In this document: piece by piece, positions 1-5,482 of the stretch
How positions within the stretch are numbered: position 1 is the first letter of the stretch
Layout of the letters: each line of letters starts with the position of its first letter
Assembly (NCBI GenBank): GCA_024644185.1
Contig: JAHELM010000130.1
Span: 1 to 6,931 of the forward strand
Direction: 5' to 3'
Length of the DNA stretch: 6,931 nucleotides
Source of the DNA: Rhodospirillales bacterium
Lineage (GTDB): Bacteria; Pseudomonadota; Alphaproteobacteria; UBA8366; JADFVY01
Position numbers and translations under genes: made by a program
Notes under the pieces: model-generated
What the model was told of the DNA's origin: nothing
The model's input: only the letters and a program-made list of their open reading frames with translations
Databases searched by the model: none

Positions 1-16
1 CCGTCACGACGGACAT
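1..16 (-). CDS. Start of a downstream gene, possibly N-carbamoylputrescine amidase (partial)
   Basis: Only five codons and one base lie inside the window: an ATG at 16-14 followed by codons for S-V-V-T. It is called a gene start because a strong Shine-Dalgarno sequence (AGAAGGAG on the minus strand, inside the last codons of aguA) sits about 10 bases upstream, and the ATG follows the aguA stop after only five bases. In many bacteria aguA is paired with aguB, whose product hydrolyses N-carbamoylputrescine to putrescine, CO2 and ammonia. Proteins of that nitrilase family often begin with a short M-x-x-V-T-V-A type strand, which these residues would fit. The start is well supported by the RBS; the aguB identity is inference from context only, as almost no protein is visible. 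Confidence 0.55.
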
Positions 17-21
17 ATCGG

Positions 22-1062
22 TCACACTCCTTCTACGGCGGGCTGCTGCTGGGTTATGCAGTGGATGCCGCCGCCACCGCGCACGATGTCGTTGGCCACC
101 ACCTGCACCACCTTGCGATCGGGGAATGCCTCGGCGATCGTCCGGCGCGCGGCCGAGTCGCGCTTGTCCTCGAAGGCGGGCATCACGATCCCGCCATTGG
201 CGATGTAGAAATTGATGTAGGACGAAGAAAGCCGCTGGCCGTCTTCCTCCATGCGCGCAGGCTGGTCGACGGTCAGCACCGTCAGTTCCCGCCCCTTCGC
301 GTCGGTACTGGCGCGCAGGATTTCGATATTGGCCCGCAGGATCTCGTAATTCGGATCGCCCGCATCCGGGCACGCCGCCGCCAGGATTACCCCCGGCCGG
401 GCGAAGCAGGCCACGTTGTCGATATGGCCGTCGGTCTCGTCGTAATGATAGCCGGCCGGCAGCCAGATCACTTTCTCGGCGCCCAGCCAATCCTTCAGCG
501 CCTGCTCGGTCTCGTCCTTGCTCATGCCCGGATTGCGGTTCGGATTCAAGAGCACCGTTTCAGTGGTCAGCACGGTGCCTTCGCCGTCGCTGTGAATCGC
601 GCCGCCCTCGAGCACGAAGGGGGCATCGAAGCGGCGGATCTTCTGCCGCGCCAGCAGCGCCGAACCCAGCCGGGCGTCGTTGTTGTAGAATTCGTACTTG
701 TTGCCCCAGGCATTGAAATGCCAGGTGCAGCCAGCGATCCCGCCCTTGCCGTCGACCACGAAGGTGGGGCCGAAATCACGCATCCAGGAATCGTCCAGAT
801 CCAGCGGCAGAATCTCGACGTTCTTGCCGCAGGCCAGCGAGGCCGAGACGACGTCGCCGGGATTGGCGACCATGGTCACCGGTTCGAATTCGACGATCGC
901 CTGGGCCACCGCGGCATAGGCGCGGCGGGCATCGTCCATCGCGTCGCCCCACACTTCCTCGCGGCAGGGCCAGGCCATCCAGCAGCGCGCATGCGGCTGC
1001 CATTCGGCGGGCATAAAAAAACCTTCGGCGGCTGGCATTGTCATGTCCGGTCCCGATCCCAT
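22..1062 (-). CDS. aguA: Agmatine deiminase (agmatine iminohydrolase)
   Basis: Cytoplasmic enzyme that converts agmatine to N-carbamoylputrescine and ammonia, the first step from agmatine to putrescine. The 346 residues match the usual length of the porphyromonas-type peptidyl-arginine deiminase family (guanidino-group-modifying fold). Family landmarks appear in order: the N-terminal MPAEWQPH and MAWPCREEVW stretches (residues 17-38), DSWMRDFGP (91-99, with Asp96), LEGGAIHSDGEGT (151-163, Glu152), TDGHIDNVACF (210-220, His213 and Asp215), and the C-terminal GGGGIHCITQQQP (329-341), whose Cys335 is the expected nucleophile. All expected catalytic residues are present, so it should be active. 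The start is uncertain: ATG at 1062 has only a purine-rich AAGAAGAAG upstream, while the in-frame ATG at 1044 follows a GGGA element and gives an N-terminus closer to family norm. The gene lies 81 bases after the transporter ATPase gene, behind a strong stem-loop, and five bases before the next start, so it is probably the fifth gene of the polyamine operon. Confidence 0.96.
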   Translation of the reverse strand: MGSGPDMTMPAAEGFFMPAEWQPHARCWMAWPCREEVWGDAMDDARRAYAAVAQAIVEFEPVTMVANPGDVVSASLACGKNVEILPLDLDDSWMRDFGPTFVVDGKGGIAGCTWHFNAWGNKYEFYNNDARLGSALLARQKIRRFDAPFVLEGGAIHSDGEGTVLTTETVLLNPNRNPGMSKDETEQALKDWLGAEKVIWLPAGYHYDETDGHIDNVACFARPGVILAAACPDAGDPNYEILRANIEILRASTDAKGRELTVLTVDQPARMEEDGQRLSSSYINFYIANGGIVMPAFEDKRDSAARRTIAEAFPDRKVVQVVANDIVRGGGGIHCITQQQPAVEGV

Positions 1063-1086
1063 TGCTTCTTCTTTTTAGGACAGTAT

Positions 1087-1125
1087 GCGGTGTGCCCGGG
1101 CTTGGCAAGCGCCCGGGCACACCGC
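1087..1125 (-). terminator. Perfect 15-bp stem-loop between potA and aguA (terminator-like, no T-tract)
   Basis: Bases 1087-1101 pair perfectly with 1111-1125 around a 9-base loop (1102-1110). The stem is almost all G/C. In the minus-strand transcript it follows the potA stop codon by 18 bases and precedes the first aguA ATG by 24. The bases after the stem read ATACTGTCC, so there is no U-run and a standard intrinsic terminator is not supported. It could lower read-through into aguA, block 3' exonuclease decay of the transporter message, or act with a competing small hairpin (CCGCG-TTTT-CGCGG, 1122-1135) that shares four bases with its 5' arm. The structure is seen directly; its role is inferred. 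Confidence 0.6.
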
Positions 1126-1143
1126 GAAAACGCGGAAACTCGT

Positions 1144-2235
1144 TCAGCCGTTGAGCACCAGCGTGTCCTCGGGCGACCACGAAATCCACATATCGTCGCC
1201 GATGGTCATTGCCGCGTCGGTGCTGCGCTTTTCATTCTGCACCGTGGTCGTCACCTGCACGCCGGCGTCGGTATCCAGCAGGATATGGCTCTCGTTGCCG
1301 TAATAGGCGACGTCGGTGACCTTGCCCTTCAGCACGATCAGGCCGCTTGCCGGCCGATCCTTGCTGAGACGGGTTTTTTCCGGGCGGACGGCGATGCCGA
1401 CATCGCCCTGGGCGACACCGTCATGCGGCACTTCGATGCGGCCCATGCCGCCGACCTCGACTGCCAGACGGCCCCCGGACACGCCGGACACCTTGCCCTC
1501 GAACACGTTCACCTTGCCGATGAAATCGGCGACGAAACGGCTGTTCGGATGCTCGTAGAGGTCGCCGGGACCGGCGATCTGCATCACCTTGCCGCGTTCC
1601 ATCACGGCGGCGCGATCAGCCATCGACAGCGCCTCGTCCTGATCGTGGGTGACGATGACGAAGGTAATGCCCACCGTGTGCTGCAACCGCACCAGTTCCA
1701 GCCGCATCGCATCGCGCAGCTTGGCATCCAGCGCCGACAGCGGTTCGTCCAGCAGCAGCACCTTGGGCTTCTTGACCAGGGCGCGCGCCAGCGCCACGCG
1801 CTGCCGCTGGCCGCCTGACAACTGGTCGGGCATACGCTGGCCGTAACCCTCGAGATGAACCAGACCCAACGCCTCCTCGGCGCGCGCCCGGGCCTCCGCC
1901 TTCGGCACGCCGGTGACCTTCAGGCCGTAGGCGACGTTGTCGAGAACGGTCATGTGCGGGAACACGGCGTAGGACTGGAACACCATGTTGACCGGGCGCT
2001 TGTTCGGCGGCACGTCGAGCATCGGCTGGCCGTCGATCTCGATCTCACCCTCGCTCGCCGATTCGAAGCCGGCGAGCATCCGCAGCAAGGTCGTCTTGCC
2101 GCAGCCCGACGGGCCCAGAAGCGCGAAGAATTCGCCGGGATAGATGTCGAAATCCACGTTGTCGCACGCGACGACGGAACCGAATCGCTTGGTGATGTTG
2201 CGGATGCGGATGATCGGTTTCCTGGCCTCGGTCAT
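1144..2235 (-). CDS. potA: Polyamine ABC transporter ATP-binding protein (PotA-like)
   Basis: Cytoplasmic ATPase that powers import through the two permeases encoded just upstream. The 363-residue protein has all ABC landmarks: Walker A GPSGCGKTT (41-49), Q-loop at Gln87 within MVFQSYAVFPHMTV, signature LSGGQRQRVA (139-148), Walker B LLLDEPLSALD (160-170) and switch His197 in VTHDQDEA. Residues from about 240 to the end form the C-terminal TOBE-type regulatory domain (GIAVRPEKTRL at 280-290), as in PotA, PotG and other CUT1/POPT-type ATPases. The reading frame stays open upstream to 2511, but that extension is His/Arg-rich shadow of potC. The ATG at 2235 was chosen because it begins the family N-terminus, overlaps the potC stop as ATGA, and is preceded by GAGGAGACAGGG. 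The overlap implies translational coupling to potC. The polyamine assignment rests on the operon; the ATPase alone cannot exclude another substrate. Confidence 0.95.
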   Translation of the reverse strand: MTEARKPIIRIRNITKRFGSVVACDNVDFDIYPGEFFALLGPSGCGKTTLLRMLAGFESASEGEIEIDGQPMLDVPPNKRPVNMVFQSYAVFPHMTVLDNVAYGLKVTGVPKAEARARAEEALGLVHLEGYGQRMPDQLSGGQRQRVALARALVKKPKVLLLDEPLSALDAKLRDAMRLELVRLQHTVGITFVIVTHDQDEALSMADRAAVMERGKVMQIAGPGDLYEHPNSRFVADFIGKVNVFEGKVSGVSGGRLAVEVGGMGRIEVPHDGVAQGDVGIAVRPEKTRLSKDRPASGLIVLKGKVTDVAYYGNESHILLDTDAGVQVTTTVQNEKRSTDAAMTIGDDMWISWSPEDTLVLNG

Positions 2236-3098
2236 TTTCCCTGTCTCCTCGCCGAGCGCGACTGGATCGTCATGGCGGTGATGGTGAGCGTGAGCGTGAT
2301 GACGATCAGCGCCGTCGAGGCGGCATTGACCTCGGGCGTGACGCTGAACCGCACCATTGAGTAGATCTTGATCGGGAAGGTCGTCGAACCGGGTCCCGAG
2401 GTGAAGAAGGTGATGACGAAATCGTCCAGCGACAGCGTGAACGCCAGCAGGGCGCCCGCGACCACGCCGGGCATCATATAGGGGAAGGTGACATTCCAGA
2501 AGGTCTGCCACTGATTGGCGCCCAGATCGGTGCTGGCCTCCTCGAACGACGGGTCGAAGCCGGACATCCGGGCCCGGACCACGACCGCCACGAAGGGAAT
2601 CGAGAACGCGATATGGCTGACCGTGATGGTGAATATCCCAAGCGGAATGTTCATCGCCGCGAAGAATGCCAGCATCGATACGCCCATGCAGATTTCCGGG
2701 ATCACGATCGGCAGATGGATCCAGCCGTCATAGAGGGCCTTGCCGGGAAACTTGTAGCGGTAGATCGCCAGACCCAGCATCGTTCCGAACGTGGTGGAAA
2801 CCAGCGTCGAGATCGTTGCGATGGTCATGGTGTTCATGAAGGCATCGTGCAGGGCGATGTTGTTCCACGCCTTCTCGTAATACTTCAGGGTGAAGCCCTG
2901 CCAGGTGATGTTGCGCTTCGAATCGTTGAAGCTGAACGCGACCAGGGCAAGGATCGGGAAATACAGGAACATGAAATTTCCTGCCAGGACGATCTGCATC
3001 CAGCGCATCGACGAATAGTCGAGCGGGTTCCGCCGTTCGCGCCTTTTGATCGGCGCGGTGGGGGCGGCGGTCGCGGCGGTTTCCAGTTTGGCGTTCAT
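2232..3098 (-). CDS. potC: Polyamine ABC transporter permease (PotC-like)
   Basis: Inner-membrane permease subunit, 288 residues, that with the PotB-like protein forms the translocation channel. A charged cytoplasmic N-terminal tail (1-33, with KRRERR at 18-23) leads into a first membrane helix (about 35-57, ending in FSFNDS, a PotC/PotI-like motif). Further hydrophobic segments lie near 88-115, 127-150, 155-175, 208-230 and 258-278. The EAA loop that docks on the ATPase is clear at 187-211 (EAS..LG......F....FPYMMPG). The start ATG at 3098 overlaps the potB stop (ATGA) and follows GGGAGA. The frame is open further upstream to 3596 but that stretch is Arg-rich, lacks membrane helices and lies over potB, so it was excluded. 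The stop overlaps the potA start in the same ATGA fashion, which points to coupled translation of potB-potC-potA in near equal amounts. Confidence 0.95.
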   Translation of the reverse strand: MNAKLETAATAAPTAPIKRRERRNPLDYSSMRWMQIVLAGNFMFLYFPILALVAFSFNDSKRNITWQGFTLKYYEKAWNNIALHDAFMNTMTIATISTLVSTTFGTMLGLAIYRYKFPGKALYDGWIHLPIVIPEICMGVSMLAFFAAMNIPLGIFTITVSHIAFSIPFVAVVVRARMSGFDPSFEEASTDLGANQWQTFWNVTFPYMMPGVVAGALLAFTLSLDDFVITFFTSGPGSTTFPIKIYSMVRFSVTPEVNAASTALIVITLTLTITAMTIQSRSARRQGK

Positions 3099-4009
3099 CC
3101 GGCTTCTCCCACGCCGCTGCTGCGGCTGGCGACGGTAGCGCGCAGCCAGAGCACGAAGAAGGTCACATACATCAGGACAAAGGACAGCGCCGAGCCGAAC
3201 GGCCAGTCGCGCGACGGTCCGAATTCCTGGGCGATCAGATTGCCGATCATCATGCTGTCGGTGCCGCCCAGCAGGTCGGGCGTCAGGAAGGTTCCGAGCG
3301 ACAGGATGAAGGCCAGCAACACACCCGAGGCAATGCCCGGCATGGTCAGCGGCACGGTTACCGAGAAGAAGGTCCGCCACTGGCCGGCGCCCAGATCCAG
3401 GCTGGCCTCGAGATAGGACTTGTCCAGCTTCTCCAGCGTCGCGTAGAGCGGCAGCACCAGAAACGGCAGGTTTACATAAACCAGGCCGACGATCACGGCG
3501 GAGTTGTTGTAGAGCAGTTCCAGAGGCTGGAATTCCCCCATCAGGCCCGGCATCCCGATCACGCCGAAACCGGCATCGAGGAGTCCATGCGCCCATTCAA
3601 GGCCGAAATTCAGGAAGCCGGAGATCCGCAGGATGGCGATCCACGCATAGGTGCGGATCAGCAAGTTCGTCCAGAACGGCAGGATGACGATCAACAGCAG
3701 CGGATTTTTCCAGCGCTTGGGAGCGAAGGCCACGCCCATGGCGAGAGGAAAGCCCAACAGCAGGCAGATGACCGTCGAGATCGTTGCGATCCAGAGCGAT
3801 TTCCACAGGATCTTGAGCGGGATCCATTCCACCGCCCGGGCATAGTTTTCCAGCGAGACGGCCAGTTCCGTCTGGCCCTGGGGGCCGCGTTCGCCGAAGC
3901 TGTAAACCCAGATAATGGCCAGCGGGACGGTAAAGAACAGCAGCAGCCAGAATGTGGCCGGTGCCATGAAAATAGCGAACGCCGCCTTGCTTTTACGCCA
4001 ATCCTCCAT
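3095..4009 (-). CDS. potB: Polyamine ABC transporter permease (PotB-like)
   Basis: Inner-membrane permease subunit, 304 residues, partner of the PotC-like protein. The N-terminal helix (about 10-37, ending VPLAIIWVYSFGERG) is followed by a periplasmic segment and helices near 70-96, 104-128, 168-190, 222-245 and 272-292. LPFWTNLLIRTYAW (110-123) is a characteristic PotB/PotH stretch. The EAA loop is at 201-225 (EASLDLG......F...VPLTMPG), the contact site for the ATPase. The ATG at 4009 was chosen because GGAGG lies a few bases upstream and the protein then begins as in the family; an in-frame ATG at 4150 would add 47 residues of atypical sequence running through the intergenic stem-loop area. 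It follows the binding-protein gene after 213 bases and overlaps potC by four bases. Confidence 0.95.
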   Translation of the reverse strand: MEDWRKSKAAFAIFMAPATFWLLLFFTVPLAIIWVYSFGERGPQGQTELAVSLENYARAVEWIPLKILWKSLWIATISTVICLLLGFPLAMGVAFAPKRWKNPLLLIVILPFWTNLLIRTYAWIAILRISGFLNFGLEWAHGLLDAGFGVIGMPGLMGEFQPLELLYNNSAVIVGLVYVNLPFLVLPLYATLEKLDKSYLEASLDLGAGQWRTFFSVTVPLTMPGIASGVLLAFILSLGTFLTPDLLGGTDSMMIGNLIAQEFGPSRDWPFGSALSFVLMYVTFFVLWLRATVASRSSGVGEAG

Positions 4010-4160
4010 AATCCTCCGCCGCTTCCCAATTCGCTGTCCAGAATCAAAACTCAAACCCGGCGCGCAACACCGCGCCCATCCCGCCGAACCGGACCGGCTC
4101 GATGGGATACTGCCCTGGCGACAACCGTCCGGCGGATGGATGGCATCCATTCGCCCGTCT

Positions 4161-4218
4161 GGACTGCCAAGCCCGCCGGCGTATCTCGCGCCGGCGGGCC
4201 CGGTTCGTCCGATAGTCC
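4161..4218 (-). promoter_or_regulatory. Intercistronic stem-loop between potD and potB
   Basis: Bases 4171-4180 pair perfectly with 4190-4199 (GCCCGCCGGC against GCCGGCGGGC, all G/C) around a 9-base loop. In minus-strand RNA the stem extends to 14 pairs (4167-4180 with 4190-4203) through two G-U and two C-G pairs, and an outer 5-bp stem (GGACT at 4161-4165 with AGTCC at 4214-4218) can close it. The structure starts four bases after the potD stop codon. No U-run follows. Stem-loops behind a binding-protein gene are known in other importers, as in the malE-malF gap, to leave more binding protein than permease by stabilising the upstream message or ending part of the transcripts. That role is inferred here. 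The rest of the gap (4010-4160) shows no convincing gene and no clear promoter. Confidence 0.55.
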
Positions 4219-4222
4219 TGGC

Positions 4223-5314
4223 TTACGCCGCCTGGATGGCGGTCCAAGCCTCGTCATAAAGGCGCGTGTTATCGCCCACATCGACGATCGCCTCGCAGGT
4301 GGCGACGATGGCTTCCGGCGGATAAACCGCCGGATTGTCGAGATCTTCCTGCAACAGCATCGGCTTCGCCGCGGCGTTGGCGGTCGCGTAGTGGATGGTG
4401 TTGGCGATCTCGGCATTCACCTTGGCGTCGAGAACGTGGTTGATGAAGGCATGCGCATTTTCAGGATGCGGCGCATCCTTGGGGATGCACAAATTGTCCG
4501 ACCACACGTTGCTGCCTTCCTTCGGCACCACGTAGGACAGATCGCTGTCCTCTTCCATGACCTGAACGATATCGCCGTTCCATTCCATGGCAATATCGAC
4601 TTCCTTCGACAACAGAAGGTCCTGCCCGTTATCCTCGGCGAAGCTCTTGATATGCTTCTTCGCCGCGATAACCAGGTCGCGGGCCGCGGCGATCTGCTTC
4701 TCGTCGGTGGAGTTCATGCTGTAACCCAGGTATTTCAGCGCGCTGCCGATAACCACGCGCTGGTCGCCCAGCAGCGCGATCTTGCCCGAATACTTGGACG
4801 CCTGCGCCGGGTCGTAAACCGCACCCCAGCTATCGGGCGCCTTGTCGAACTTCGACTTGCGATAGCCGAAGCCCATGGTGCCCCACATATAGGGCGCGCT
4901 GTACTTCATGCCCGGATCGTAGGCCTGGTTCTGGAAATTCTTGTGAATGTTCTTGAGGTTGGGGAGCTTCGAGTGATCCAGCGGCACGATGACGCCGGTC
5001 GTGATCATCAGCTCGACCATATAGTCGCTGGGGAAGATCACGTCATAGCCCGGATTGCCTTCCTTGAGCTTGGCGTAGAGTTCCTCGTTGTTGGCGAACA
5101 GATCGTACTGGACCTGGATGCCGGTGCGCGCATTGAACGTGCCCAGCGTCTGCTCGCCGATATAGGTGTCCCAGTTGTAGACGTTGACCCGCTTCTCCTC
5201 GGCGGCCTGTCCGCGACCGGCGCCCGCCACCAGCGAGACGCCGACGGCGGCCGAACCCATGAGAAAATTGCGGCGCGTAACGCCCGAAAGAGTGCTCCTG
5301 CCCATCTTGATCAT
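4223..5314 (-). CDS. potD: Polyamine ABC transporter substrate-binding protein, Tat-exported (PotD/PotF-like)
   Basis: Periplasmic binding protein of 363 residues that delivers polyamine to the PotBC channel. The N-terminus has a twin-arginine motif (TRRNFLM, residues 13-19), a hydrophobic stretch (about 17-32) and a likely cleavage site after GQA (37), so export probably runs through the Tat system. The mature protein begins KRVNVYNWDTYIG (41-53), typical of PotD/PotF. Residues corresponding to known polyamine-cage positions of E. coli PotD can be seen by eye: Trp48 and Tyr51, Tyr98 in SDY, Asp184 in GDQRVV, Trp245 in EWNG, and Trp271 and Asp273 in WSDN. The position corresponding to the acidic PotD Glu171 appears to be Val187, so the exact ligand is uncertain (putrescine, spermidine or agmatine). 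The start at 5314 has AGGGAG nine bases upstream; an ATG three codons later is less well placed. It is the first gene of the polyamine operon and has its own promoter upstream. Confidence 0.94.
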   Translation of the reverse strand: MIKMGRSTLSGVTRRNFLMGSAAVGVSLVAGAGRGQAAEEKRVNVYNWDTYIGEQTLGTFNARTGIQVQYDLFANNEELYAKLKEGNPGYDVIFPSDYMVELMITTGVIVPLDHSKLPNLKNIHKNFQNQAYDPGMKYSAPYMWGTMGFGYRKSKFDKAPDSWGAVYDPAQASKYSGKIALLGDQRVVIGSALKYLGYSMNSTDEKQIAAARDLVIAAKKHIKSFAEDNGQDLLLSKEVDIAMEWNGDIVQVMEEDSDLSYVVPKEGSNVWSDNLCIPKDAPHPENAHAFINHVLDAKVNAEIANTIHYATANAAAKPMLLQEDLDNPAVYPPEAIVATCEAIVDVGDNTRLYDEAWTAIQAA

Positions 5315-5386
5315 CTATTCATTCTCCCTGGTTCAACCGTTTTCGCGCCGACGGGCGATCCGCCCCCCGGACACATAGATTGTACT

Positions 5387-5428
5387 GCTGTCGTAATTGA
5401 TACAGAGTTTCGACAGCCTGTCAATTGA
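5387..5428. promoter_or_regulatory. Candidate operator: repeated CTGTC/GACAG and TGTC..AATTGA elements over the potD promoter
   Basis: GCTGTCG (5387-5393) is matched by its inverted copy CGACAGC (5411-5417). The second copy also forms a near-perfect palindrome GACAGCCTGTC (5412-5422) that covers part of the -35 box. In addition TGTC(gt)AATTGA (5389-5400) is repeated as TGTCAATTGA (5419-5428) with a 30-base offset, about three helical turns, on the same face of the DNA. Such spacing suits a dimeric or cooperatively binding repressor, perhaps responding to polyamines. No known regulator site was recognised, so this is a candidate only. Confidence 0.35.
5397..5424 (-). promoter_or_regulatory. 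Predicted sigma70-type promoter of the polyamine operon
   Basis: On the minus strand a perfect -35 box TTGACA (5419-5424) is followed after 16 bases by TATCAA (5397-5402), a 4 of 6 match to the -10 consensus. It sits in an AT-richer part of the only sizeable gap upstream of potD, and would start transcription near 5390, giving a leader of about 75 bases. No better candidate was seen between the adaptor gene and potD. The boxes are seen directly; activity is inferred. Confidence 0.6.
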
Positions 5429-5482
5429 GACTACACAGGAACGCGGGTGACGGAAACCACCGTTATTCTCCGCGACCGCGGC

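Noticed and set aside
61..1818. A 585-residue open frame on the plus strand opposite aguA and potA
   Set aside because: It is antisense to two clearly conserved genes, is His/Arg/Ala-rich without recognisable domains, and fits the spurious long frames common in GC-rich codon use.
2236..2511. N-terminal extension of the ATPase frame up to 2511
   Set aside because: The extra residues are a His/Arg-rich shadow of potC; the ATG at 2235 has an RBS and begins the normal family N-terminus.
3099..3596. N-terminal extension of the potC frame up to 3596
   Set aside because: It lies over potB in another frame, is Arg-rich and lacks membrane helices; the ATG at 3098 with the ATGA overlap explains the gene fully.
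4010..4150. N-terminal extension of potB from an ATG at 4150
   Set aside because: The added residues do not resemble PotB N-termini, and GGAGG sits just before the ATG at 4009.
4136..4150. Short inverted repeat ATGGAT-GGC-ATCCAT in the potD-potB gap
   Set aside because: Six pairs with a three-base loop are frequent by chance and it has no clear link to a start codon or to the larger stem-loop.
5353..5365. Short hairpin GGGCG-ATC-CGCCC in the predicted potD leader as a riboswitch
   Set aside because: A single five-pair stem without any recognised riboswitch core is too weak to support a call.
3587..5428. A 613-residue open frame on the plus strand opposite potB and potD
   Set aside because: It runs antisense across two genes and the gap between them, has no family features and is rich in Arg, His and Asp as expected for a shadow frame.
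5470..5481. Small hairpin CCGCG-AC-CGCGG just after the adaptor stop as an intrinsic terminator
   Set aside because: The stem is only five pairs with a two-base loop (or four pairs with a four-base loop) and no T-run follows; not enough to call a terminator.
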